The position numbers and the translations under genes were made by a program. Source: Acidobacteriaceae bacterium (GTDB lineage Bacteria; Acidobacteriota; Terriglobia; Terriglobales; Acidobacteriaceae). From it: a DNA stretch of 13,764 nucleotides. The notes under the pieces are model-generated. The model was not told the DNA's origin, did no database searches, and saw only the letters and a list, made by a program, of their open reading frames with translations. The stretch is taken from positions 1 to 13,764 of the forward strand of contig PLBD01000165.1 of the NCBI GenBank assembly GCA_003135315.1, given 5' to 3'. This document shows, one piece after another, positions 1-8,100 of the stretch (within the stretch, counting starts at the first letter, position 1; each line of letters begins with the position of its first letter).

Positions 1-2
1 AA

Positions 3-476
3 TGCAGCTTAACCGACACGACGCCATTTCCTATGTGGCCCGGCCCGCGATATACCGACGAGTATTTGCTGAACACCCTTCACCAGTATCCGAACCTAAT
101 CCTGTGGATGTCGGGACATCGTCACGTCAACGTGGTGACGCCGCAGCCGTCTTACAACGACGACCCAAAGCTCGGTTTCTGGGAGGTTGAAACTTGCTCG
201 CTGCGCGACCACCCCCAACAGTTCCGCACCTTCGACATATGTCGCAACAGGGACAACACCATTTCCATCATCATCACCAACGTGGATCCCGCGGTCAGGC
301 CCGGCTCGCCGGCCTACAAGTCCCGGGGGTATGCGCTTGGCGCGTTCCGGATCTTTGGCGCCACGCCCGCAATCATCGCCGATACCACGTCCCATGCTTA
401 CAATGCCGAGCTCGTGGTTGAACTGACGCCCGTGATGCAGTCGGTGATTGCGCAAGCAGGATCCGCGATGGAGTAA
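3..476 (+). CDS. TIGR03768-like metallophosphoesterase, C-terminal part (5' truncated by window edge)
   Basis: The frame is open from the first bases of the window, so the N-terminus lies outside it; the ATG at 33 is internal. About 157 residues are visible. SGHRH (about residue 37) fits the last metal-binding GHxH motif of calcineurin-like phosphoesterases. The following segment, with LGFWEVET, SLRDHPQQFRTFDI and NVDPAVRPGSPA, resembles from memory the tail of TIGR03768-family metallophosphoesterases, whose substrate is not known to me. The catalytic N-terminal motifs (DxH, GDxxD, GNHE) are upstream and cannot be checked. The gene ends with TAA at 474-476, 64 bases before the next start, so co-transcription with that gene is possible. 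The family call is fairly sure; the substrate is not. Confidence 0.8.
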   Translation, partial: CSLTDTTPFPMWPGPRYTDEYLLNTLHQYPNLILWMSGHRHVNVVTPQPSYNDDPKLGFWEVETCSLRDHPQQFRTFDICRNRDNTISIIITNVDPAVRPGSPAYKSRGYALGAFRIFGATPAIIADTTSHAYNAELVVELTPVMQSVIAQAGSAME

Positions 477-529
477 ACGCGGTTCTCGGAGAAGGCTGAG
501 GCAGTTATGAAGATCGTATTTCACTCAAC

Positions 530-543
530 AGGAGGACAACATG
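530..543 (+). promoter_or_regulatory. Strong Shine-Dalgarno fixing the start at 541
   Basis: AGGAGGA immediately precedes ACAAC and the ATG at 541. This near-perfect anti-16S match at normal spacing is the strongest in the window. It is the main reason to accept the unrecognised 227-residue ORF as a real gene starting there, and it argues against the overlapping 42-codon ORF that starts at 507. Confidence 0.75.
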
Positions 544-1224
544 GCTTTAAGAACCGCCAAGAAATCCGTGCGAGAAGCTTCGATCTCGGAGAATGGGCCT
601 GGCTGCAAGGCGGTCGTCCACCAGCGGCATGGTGAGTTCTATGAGGGACAAGGAACACCACAACCTCTATCGGGTCTAGGAGGAAGCCGAAGGGTTGCGT
701 GGGCAGTGGGCTTGCAGCAGCCTGAAAACGCTCCGTCTCGTCAGAGTTCTCGGATCGGATTTCCACACTTCGAGGATTTTCTTGCCAATCTCGAGCGAGA
801 TATGTCGTTAGTCGAAACCGAGCTATCCGCCCACAACAGAGGGAAACTTGAGGCACGCCTTACAGAAGACCAGAAGCCTTTTGAGCAACTGCGATCCCGT
901 CTCTTGTCCCTCGCAGCTGAGTTGGAGCGCGGCACGATCGTGCATCACCGGACTGTCCGTGTAAGCAAACTGAATCAACTCCGCGAACAGGCTATCAAGA
1001 ACTTGCGGTCCCAGGCCTCGGAGCAGGTTCCCCAAACTCTGCCCGGACCTGAAGCAAGCCAATGGATCCAATGGGCGTGCGGCTTGCAGGACTCTGAAGA
1101 TGCGGAAGTCCTTCAGACTCTTCGGAACGGATTCGCACACCTCGATGATTTTGCGGCAAGGCTTGACCCAAACATGTGGAAACCTGCAGAATCCCCAGCT
1201 TCGGAGACTCCAACCAAAGCGTAG
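541..1224 (+). CDS. Unrecognised 227-residue protein with a duplicated 35-residue motif
   Basis: I do not recognise this protein. The start is set by AGGAGGA just upstream. Residues 54-88 and 178-212 are an internal duplication aligning without gaps at about 17 of 35 identities, with the pattern WAxGLQ, then E and A, then R-x-GF-x-H-x-[ED]-DF-x-A-x-L, ending in M. The copies lie exactly 124 residues apart. The segment between them (about 91-160) is charged, rich in Leu, Glu, Gln and Arg, and likely helical or coiled-coil. No signal peptide or membrane segment is seen, so it is probably cytoplasmic. The first 50 residues are low in complexity and may be disordered. Size and helical character recall phasin-like or structural accessory proteins, but no motif supports that. 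It follows the metallophosphoesterase by 64 bases and may share its transcript. Confidence 0.65.
   Translation: MALRTAKKSVREASISENGPGCKAVVHQRHGEFYEGQGTPQPLSGLGGSRRVAWAVGLQQPENAPSRQSSRIGFPHFEDFLANLERDMSLVETELSAHNRGKLEARLTEDQKPFEQLRSRLLSLAAELERGTIVHHRTVRVSKLNQLREQAIKNLRSQASEQVPQTLPGPEASQWIQWACGLQDSEDAEVLQTLRNGFAHLDDFAARLDPNMWKPAESPASETPTKA
700..804 (+). repeat. Internal duplication, copy 1 (residues 54-88 of the 541-1224 protein)
   Basis: This segment runs from WAVGLQ to LERDM. It pairs without gaps with 1072-1176. By my hand count 69 of 105 bases and 17 of 35 residues agree, which suggests a true tandem domain duplication that has diverged rather than chance similarity. Confidence 0.7.
1072..1176 (+). 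repeat. Internal duplication, copy 2 (residues 178-212 of the 541-1224 protein)
   Basis: This segment runs from WACGLQ to LDPNM and is the partner of 700-804. The conserved core is GF-x-H-x-D-DF-x-A-x-L. The residues just after the core (WKPAE) are not shared with copy 1 but resemble the degraded downstream segment at 1316-1369. Confidence 0.7.
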
Positions 1225-1315
1225 AGATCTGCAGACAAGACAGGGGCAGGAACAACCAACTCCGGGAACGAACGGCTTGAAGAATTTGTCGTGTCGTCAG
1301 GAACCGTAACGGTTG

Positions 1316-1369
1316 GGCGGATTTGCTGACGGTCTGGACAGGGAGGATTGGTTGGCTGCCGAAGCGTAG
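1316..1369 (+). pseudogene. Possible decayed third copy of the duplicated motif
   Basis: Read in the frame that starts at 1316, this gives GGFADGLDREDWLAAEA followed by a stop. Against the end of copy 2 (DDFAARLDPNMWKPAES) it keeps F, A, L, D, W, A and E at matching places with no gaps. A stop codon at 1307-1309 and loss of the upstream half of the motif mean it is not part of an intact gene. The match is short, so chance is not excluded. Confidence 0.3.
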
Positions 1370-1749
1370 GTACCGCATAGCAAGCCGGCCCATCAGTAAC
1401 GGCAGACAACGCTGCAACCGTATGTCGCGTTGTCAGTGACGCGCATAGGTCGGCCAGTCTCGATGGATGTGCAAGTAGTTCATTCAGCGAACGAGCATTC
1501 CAACCCGACGTGTCGGTGCAACTCCGGCACCCGCTCTCCCAAGACAGGGTTGGGACACACGCTGAAATTGCTTACAAAACACAGCCTCCACCCCCTTCGT
1601 AGAAAGTAGCTTGGGTCGGTCCACACTTACAGGTCCAGGCGCCCAGCACGAACAATGCATTGCATAACGCTATTCGGACTATCCCGAACTCGATTGACCA
1701 AGGCGAACATTCTAGGCTGTTAGAAATTCTCGCCTCCTAGAACGGTTAA

Positions 1750-1764
1750 CCAGCGTTTTGCTGG
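1750..1764 (+). other. Small hairpin CCAGC-GTTTT-GCTGG
   Basis: This is a perfect 5-base stem with a 5-base loop, directly after the palindrome GGTTAACC (1744-1751, overlapping it). No T-run follows, so it is not a classical terminator of the + strand. Its role is unknown. Confidence 0.3.
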
Positions 1765-1822
1765 CAAGCATTACAAAGCGCGAAGGTTGTAACCTGAGAA
1801 ATCCGCCGAGCTATGCAGAGCC

Positions 1823-2032
1823 TTGCGCTTCGTAATCAACTTCTTCGCGAAACGTCACAAGAAACAATTGAGCAGGACCGTCGAGCAGGATCAAGCTGAG
1901 GACGCAGTCTCTAAATTAGAAAGATTGAGCTTCAACGCGCCACCAAAGTGGGGCCGACGTGGTTACTTTCGTAAGGAAGATTACCTCGTTGTCACTGACA
2001 CTCGTTCCCTTAAGGAGAGAGGGTATTGCTAA
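1823..2032 (+). CDS. Doubtful small basic ORF, 69 residues
   Basis: I do not recognise this protein. It would need a TTG start at 1823, with only a weak purine stretch (GCAGAG) before it. The product is rich in Arg and Lys, with a hydrophobic start (RFVINFF), and has no known motif. There is no ATG in the frame upstream before a stop at 1790-1792. It stands alone between gene-poor stretches. It could be a small unknown gene, the remnant of a larger one, or a chance ORF; I lean to chance or remnant. Confidence 0.2.
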   Translation: MRFVINFFAKRHKKQLSRTVEQDQAEDAVSKLERLSFNAPPKWGRRGYFRKEDYLVVTDTRSLKERGYC

Positions 2033-2258
2033 GTTGCGTCGCCGGAATACCGAGGCAGGATACGGTTGTGCTTGTGCCAACTATAGAGGGACAGCGTAGT
2101 CGGCAAAGGTACTGTTGGCGAGGTCGTATCGCAATCGCAGCTTAGGGAGCCGCCGCTCGTGGTGTGCGTCTGACGATGACGGGAATGCAGACCGCTCTCT
2201 TAAACCGAACTGGCGGATCCGCAGGAAAGTAGGCTTAAGGACCTTCGACGCGCCCCAA

Positions 2259-2280
2259 GCGTCGATCTCGACATCGACGC
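2259..2280 (+). promoter_or_regulatory. Perfect 8-base stem-loop in the leader of the histidine kinase gene
   Basis: GCGTCGAT and ATCGACGC flank the six-base loop CTCGAC. The stem ends 20 bases before the ATG at 2301 and 9 bases before the likely ribosome binding site AGGAAC (about 2289-2295). It could shape access of ribosomes to the message or be a protein-binding palindrome. The structure is plain in the sequence; the function is inferred. Confidence 0.45.
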
Positions 2281-2300
2281 CAATAGATCAGGAACAGCGT

Positions 2301-4682
2301 ATGACACTTCAGCCCGACGTGGGCATCTTGCGAAAGCTGGGTCTCATTGTCTTGTTTAGCGGCGTTCTCTCGATAGCCCTTGGTTCATGGGCCTTCGCCA
2401 AGTTGTTTCATTTTGAGGCAGTGAACAGCATTTTGCCCGGGCAGATCGTCATAGAGGCGAATGCTGCTATTTGCTTTGTCTTAATCGGGCTTAGTCTGTC
2501 CCTAGCGGGAAAGGAACGACCCGCTATTTCTTTGTGGCGACTGGTCGCGAGGATTGCCGCCGCCACTGCCTGCGTCGTGGGCCTGCTTTCCTTGCTAGAG
2601 GCTGTCTTCGCTTGGAACCTCGGCATCGATCAGATACTGTTCACCGCGGGACCGGAGCATCTTCCGCGAAGCTTGCGCCCGGCTCTGATGCCTCCCATTG
2701 CTGCTTTCGGATTCTTTTGCCTGGGATCTGCGCTAGCACTGCTGGATGTCGAAAGCGGCTTTGGCCGTTGGTTTGGACGCTCCTTGCCTTGTGTGGCGGC
2801 GATTGCCTCATTGTTCGCTCTCTTGGACTTCGTTCTGAATCCGACTGATACTCACACGCATATCTCTCCAATTACTCCTTCCGCTCTGTTTCTGCTTTCA
2901 TTGGTTGCGATGATTGCCCGTCCCGAGTCGGGGCTAGGAGCATTAGTTGCGAGCGAGAGTTCCGGCGGGACGTTGACCCGACGATTATTCCCGGCCGCGA
3001 TCATCGTTCCTCTCGCCATCGCTTGGTTGCGCCGGAAGGGACAGATTAGCGGCTTCTTTCCGGATTGGGTCGGCTTGGCCCTACTGACCGTATTCACGAC
3101 CATGCTGTTGACCGGCCTGACAGTGTGGACAGGCTTCGTGACGGAACGCCGCGACTTGTTGCGCCGACAAGAGGAAGAACTCTTCGCCAGTTTGGCGTTG
3201 ATCTTCCCCGCTTTTGACGACGCCATCATCGCGGAAACCCTCGACGGGGTAGTTACTAGTTGGAACCCCGGGGCGGCATCGATCTACGGCTACTCATCAA
3301 GAGAAATGATTGGACAGTCCATTGCTATGACGATCCCGCTCGATCGTCGCGAAGAACTTGCAGCGAACATGCTAAGCATCAGAGAGGGCCACCGCGTCCG
3401 ACCGTTCGAAACGACGAGGATCCGAAAGGACGGGAAGATCGTCTGCGTCCTTGTTTCAGTCAGCCCCATGAGGAGCCGTGCCGGAAGAATCGTGGGAGCA
3501 TCCACGATTGCTCGCGATGTCACGGAGCGCAAACGAACCGAAAACGAACTGCGCTTGAGCCGCGAGCGACTCGCCCTGGCCCTACAAGCGGGGCGGTCAG
3601 GCACCTTTGATTGGGACATTGGCAGCAATCTCAATATCTGGTCATCCGAGACCGAAGAACTCTACGGGCTTGCTACTGGAACGTTCGGTCGCACGTATGA
3701 GGACTGGGAGTCGCTTGTAGCCCCCGAGGATCGAGAATGTTTCAAAACCGCGCTTCAAGAATCTCTAAAAACAGGCCAGTTTGCTTCGGAATGGCGGATT
3801 CGGCGCCGCGACGACGGGGCGATCCGCTGGGTGGATGCACGGGCGAAGGTGTTCTTCGATCAATCCGGCCAGCCGAGTCGCATGCTCGGTATCAACGTGG
3901 ACATCACCGAGCGCAAGCAAGCGGAAAAGGAACTGGCAATGCGAGCGGAGGAACTGGCCCGCTCGAACGCCGACCTGCAGCAGTTCGCCTATGTCGCCTC
4001 GCATGACCTGCAGGAACCATTGCGAATGGTGGCCAGCTACACCCAACTCCTGGGGAAGCGGTATCGCGGGAAACTCGACGCGGATGCGGACGACTTTATC
4101 GCTTTTGCGGTGGACGGTGCCCATCGCATGCAGGTGCTGATCAACGATCTCCTCGCCTATTCCCGAGTCGGCACGCGCGGCAAAGAGTTCGCGTTTACAA
4201 ATTGCCAGAGCGTGCTGGAGACAGTGCTGGTCAGCTTGAAAATAGCGATCGAAGAGGCGCACGCGGTCATAAGCCACGATCCTCTGCCTACCATCCCGGT
4301 CGACCAAACGCAGATGAGCCAAGTTTTCCAGAACCTGATCGGAAATGCCCTGAAATTCCACGGCCCGGAACCAGTGCGAATTCACGTGTCTGCCCAGCAG
4401 GAAGCCGGCGAGTGGCGCTTCTCAGTGCGCGATAACGGCATCGGAATCGACCCACACGATGCCGACCGGATCTTTGTGATCTTTCAGCGCCTGCACGCGG
4501 GCCACGAGTACCCAGGCACGGGCATTGGTCTAGCGATCACCAAGAAGATTGTGGAGCGGCATGGAGGCCGGATCTGGGTGGTGTCGGAACCGGGAAAGGG
4601 ATCCACGTTCACGTTCACTATCCCAATACCAGAGGTGAGTTATGGCGGCTATCGCGGAACACGTATCACTTCAGCCAGCTGA
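2301..4682 (+). CDS. Membrane-bound PAS-PAS sensor histidine kinase
   Basis: This 793-residue protein autophosphorylates and passes phosphate to a receiver partner. About eight hydrophobic segments (roughly residues 14-36, 53-70, 81-105, 128-149, 162-180, 190-207, 229-243, 257-280) form an N-terminal membrane sensor of unknown signal. PAS 1 covers about 300-410 and PAS 2 about 424-540, each ending in a DxTERK-type boundary. HisKA follows, with catalytic His568 in VASHDLQEPLRM. The ATPase domain has the N box around Asn682, DNGIGI at 711-716 and GTGIGLA at 739-745. The kinase core resembles the phytochrome-type group that pairs with Rcp1-like regulators, and just such a gene overlaps its 3' end by 41 bases. 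The frame is open back to a TTG at 2115, but that Arg/Ser-rich stretch looks untranslated; ATG 2301 has AGGAAC upstream and starts directly before the membrane part. Confidence 0.92.
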   Translation: MTLQPDVGILRKLGLIVLFSGVLSIALGSWAFAKLFHFEAVNSILPGQIVIEANAAICFVLIGLSLSLAGKERPAISLWRLVARIAAATACVVGLLSLLEAVFAWNLGIDQILFTAGPEHLPRSLRPALMPPIAAFGFFCLGSALALLDVESGFGRWFGRSLPCVAAIASLFALLDFVLNPTDTHTHISPITPSALFLLSLVAMIARPESGLGALVASESSGGTLTRRLFPAAIIVPLAIAWLRRKGQISGFFPDWVGLALLTVFTTMLLTGLTVWTGFVTERRDLLRRQEEELFASLALIFPAFDDAIIAETLDGVVTSWNPGAASIYGYSSREMIGQSIAMTIPLDRREELAANMLSIREGHRVRPFETTRIRKDGKIVCVLVSVSPMRSRAGRIVGASTIARDVTERKRTENELRLSRERLALALQAGRSGTFDWDIGSNLNIWSSETEELYGLATGTFGRTYEDWESLVAPEDRECFKTALQESLKTGQFASEWRIRRRDDGAIRWVDARAKVFFDQSGQPSRMLGINVDITERKQAEKELAMRAEELARSNADLQQFAYVASHDLQEPLRMVASYTQLLGKRYRGKLDADADDFIAFAVDGAHRMQVLINDLLAYSRVGTRGKEFAFTNCQSVLETVLVSLKIAIEEAHAVISHDPLPTIPVDQTQMSQVFQNLIGNALKFHGPEPVRIHVSAQQEAGEWRFSVRDNGIGIDPHDADRIFVIFQRLHAGHEYPGTGIGLAITKKIVERHGGRIWVVSEPGKGSTFTFTIPIPEVSYGGYRGTRITSAS

Positions 4683-5097
4683 AATCCTGCTGGTGGAAGA
4701 CAACTCCGGAGACGTGAGGCTGGTGCGGGAGGCGCTGCGGGAATCAAAACTCATTAACCAGTTGCATGCGGTTCCCGACGGAAAGGAGGCGCTGGCCTTC
4801 CTGCGCAAACAAGGTACTTACGTCAATGCAACGCGGCCCGATCTGATTTTGCTGGATCTCAACCTACCGGGGAAGGATGGCCGTGAGGTCCTCTCGGAAA
4901 TCAAAGCCGATCCGGATTTGCTACGAATCCCAGTGGTGATCATCACCAGTTCCAAAGCTGAAGAGGACATCCTGAAGTCATACAACAATCACGCCAATTG
5001 CTATATCACGAAGCCCCTGAACTTCGAAAAATTTGTCGAGGTCGTAACGGCGATCCAGGATTTCTGGATCAGCATTGTGAAACTGCCTCCCAAGTAG
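4642..5097 (+). CDS. Single-domain response regulator, Rcp1/CheY-like
   Basis: This 151-residue stand-alone receiver should accept phosphate from the upstream kinase. All key residues are present: acidic pocket Glu19/Asp20 in LLVEDNSGD, phosphoacceptor Asp72 in LLDLNLPGKDG, Thr102 and Lys124 in TKPL. The sequence style (EDNSGDVRLVREAL, IKADPDLLRIPVVIITSS, KPLNFEKF) is that of the Rcp1 group that partners phytochrome-like kinases. There is no output domain, so it must act by protein contact or as a phosphate shuttle. AGAGGTGAG lies just before ATG 4642, inside the kinase gene, so the two are probably translationally coupled. The downstream hybrid kinase is 18 bases away. Confidence 0.92.
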   Translation: MAAIAEHVSLQPAEILLVEDNSGDVRLVREALRESKLINQLHAVPDGKEALAFLRKQGTYVNATRPDLILLDLNLPGKDGREVLSEIKADPDLLRIPVVIITSSKAEEDILKSYNNHANCYITKPLNFEKFVEVVTAIQDFWISIVKLPPK

Positions 5098-5115
5098 TGC
5101 CAAGAGGTGACGGTT

Positions 5116-8100
5116 ATGACGACACACCTTCTGCTAATTGAAGACAATCCCGGTGATGCCCGGCTGATTCTGGAGATGCTGAAGGAAGCTGATAACCAAG
5201 GGTTCACAGTGGATTGCGCCGGGAGTTTGGTGGCTGGCCTTGAAAGACTAGGCCCAAACCCTGCCGATGTTGTGCTTTTGGATCTCTCTCTTCCCGATAG
5301 TCGCGGACTCGAGACCTTTGTCCGCTTTCAGTCGAGGTTCCCCAAACTGCCCGTGGTGATATTGACAGGCCTGAACGATGAGGAAACTGCGGTGCAGGCA
5401 GCGCATGCTGGAGCGCAAGACTACTTCGTGAAAGGGACGATCTCCGGCCCGGTTCTGGCGCGGGCGCTGAACTACGCGATCGAACGAAAAAAGGCGCAGG
5501 AAACCATTCTATTGCAAAGCAATCAATACGATGCTCTCACCTCGACCACCTCGGACGGCTATTGGCATTTTGACAAAGAGGGGAGACTGCTCGACGTGAA
5601 CGACACTTACTGTCAGATGAGCGGCTATTCGCGCGACGAGCTGTTGCACATGCACATTGACGACTTAGCCGGAGGTGAAGGCAAGGATAATCTGCTCGCC
5701 CACATGCGGCGGATAGCGGCAAAAGGGTTTGACCGATTTGAGACCCGGCATCGCAAAAAGAATGGCGAACCATTCGATCTCGAGATCAGCGCCACCTTTC
5801 TTCAGGCCACAGGCCATTTTCTCTTGTTCGCTCGTGACATTACTTGGCGCAAGCGCGCGGAGGAAGCGCGAACCCGAGCGGAGGAAAGAATGCGTCTGGC
5901 ATTCGAGGCCGCCCGCCTTGGATTGTGGGACTGGAACCTTGCGACGGGGGAGATGGTCTGGTCATCGACGACCGGGAGACAGATGGACCTGCCAGATAAC
6001 ACCCCGTCGAGCTTTGAGACATTTATTAAGTCGGTCCATCCCGACGACCGACAGGCGGTTCAACGGTCAATCGAGGACGCAGTTCATGACAACGAGACCC
6101 ACACCCTTGAGTATCGCAGGTTGTGGCCGGACGGCAGCCTGCACTGGCGGAGCCTGACAGGACGCGCCTTCCATGGCACCGCAGGGACACCCGTGCGAGT
6201 CGTCGGGGTAGCAATGGATATCGAGGACCGTAAGGCTGCCGAAGATCGTCTGCAGTTGCAGGGTGCAGCGTTGCAGGCCGCTGCCAACTCCATTGTGATT
6301 ACCGACAGCAACGGCACGATCCTGTGGGCCAATCACGCTTTTTCACACCTTACCGGGTACGCGTCGGAAGAGGTTTTGGGTAACAATCCAAGGCTGTTGA
6401 AGTCGGGCGTGCACGACCGCGCCTTCTACACGAACCTGTGGACAACAATCACGTCAGGGAATGTCTGGCAGGGGGAGGTCGTCAATCGACGTAAAGATGG
6501 GACCGTTTACACCGAGGAAATGACGATCACGCCCGTGCACGTAGGAAACGGCGGGATCACCCATTATGTCGCTATCAAACAGGATGTCTCTTTGCGAAAG
6601 ATTGCCGAAGATAAGTTGCGTCAAGCGGAGGAAAAGTACCGCGCTATCTTTGAAGATGCCGTCATTGGAATCTTCCAAGTCGGTTCCGACGGACGGCCCG
6701 TGAGTGTCAATCGGGCGTTGGCACGGATGCACGGCTACGATTCTCCGGAACAGTTTCTGGCGGAAGTTCACAATGTAGACCAGTTAAATGTCAGTCCAAG
6801 ATCGCTGCTAGAGTTGGCAATCGTACAGAAACCCGACGAAGCGGTGCGCGGTATTGAACTGGAAGTCTATGAAAGGACTGGCAAAACGAAATGGGTGTCA
6901 GCTAACGTACGGGCCGTGCGTGCTGCCAATGGAGACGTCGTGCTTTACGAAGGCACGGTCGAGGATATTACAGCGCGCAAAGAGGCAGGGGCCATTCATG
7001 AGGAATTGAGAAGCATCATTGCCACTGTTCCAGGTGTTTTTTATTCCCTTCTCGTGCGGCAAGACGGATCCAGCGCTATACCATTTGCCAGTCCACGGCT
7101 GCGCGACATTTTTGATGTCCCTCCAGAAGCCGTAAGCCAGGATGCCGCAGCTGCGTGGGCGGTCATTCATCCTGACGATCTCAGCCACATTAAGGCGACC
7201 GTTGAGGAGTCATTCCGATCGTTAACGCCATGGCATGAAGAGTTCCGTGTAAACCACCCGAAAAGGGGACTGCTTTGGGTCAAGGGAGATGCGTCACCGG
7301 AACGTCAGCAGGATGGCAGCGTACTGTGGCATGGATTTCTATTCGATAATACGGAGAGGAAGCAACTCGAATCCCAGCTTCTCCAGGCGCAGAAAATGGA
7401 GGCCGTTGGAAGGTTGGCGGGCGGGGTCTCACACGACTTCAACAACATCATGGGCATTGTGATCGGTTACAGCGACCTGATCGCCGAGACCATGTCGCCC
7501 TCAGATGTGAACCTGCCGCGGATCATGAAGGTCAAGGACGCCGCGCACCGGGCAAGCGCGTTGGTCCTCCAGTTGCTGGCCTTCAGCCGTCTGCAGGTAT
7601 TCTCCCCTATGCTGATGGACCTGAATGTTTGCATTACTCGTCTAAACGAAATGATGCCGCGTCTCCTCGGAGAAGACATCCAAATAACTCTCTCCCTCGA
7701 CAAGAGCCTGTGGACTGTAAAGGCTGACCCCTCTCAGATTGACCAAGTTCTGATAAACCTCGCGGTCAACGCTCGCGACGCCATGCCCCAAGGGGGCGAG
7801 CTGTTGGTTGAGGCAAGAAATGTCCAACTTGACAACTCTTGCGCAACCTTACCTCCAGATGTGCCGCCCGGTGCCTTCGTGATGATCTCCTTTTCCGACA
7901 CGGGGACGGGTATCAGCCCGGAAGCCATGCCGCACATCTTTGAGCCATTCTTTACAACCAAGGATATGGGAAAAGGAACAGGTTTGGGCCTGTCGACGGT
8001 ATATGGGATCGTCAGACAGAGTGGAGGTTTCATCTCGGTTGACACGAAAGTACCGGGTGGCACGACTTTCAAAGTGTACCTACCCCGCCAGTGCGGAGTT

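Larger units (their letters stand above)
1225..1822 (+). other. 598-base stretch with no convincing gene
   Basis: I see no ORF with a good ribosome binding site or protein-like composition, and no tRNA signature. It holds a possible decayed third copy of the upstream repeat motif (1316-1369), a 6-base inverted repeat with a 7-base loop (TCCCAA at 1537-1542 and TTGGGA at 1550-1555), and a compact hairpin at 1750-1764. It may be decayed coding sequence plus the promoter region of what follows. Confidence 0.5.

Noticed and set aside
507..635. A 42-codon ORF starting at ATG 507 and overlapping the start of the 541 gene
   Set aside because: It lacks a good ribosome site and would hide the very strong AGGAGGA of the 541 start; it looks like a chance frame.
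2115..2300. A 62-residue N-terminal extension of the membrane kinase from a TTG start
   Set aside because: The stretch is Arg/Ser-rich with no domain, and TTG lacks a ribosome site. ATG 2301 has AGGAAC upstream and leads straight into the membrane region.
3765..4385. A long minus-strand ORF of 206 residues opposite the first kinase
   Set aside because: It is antisense to the HisKA/ATPase coding region, whose protein motifs are unmistakable; open antisense frames are common in GC-rich genes.
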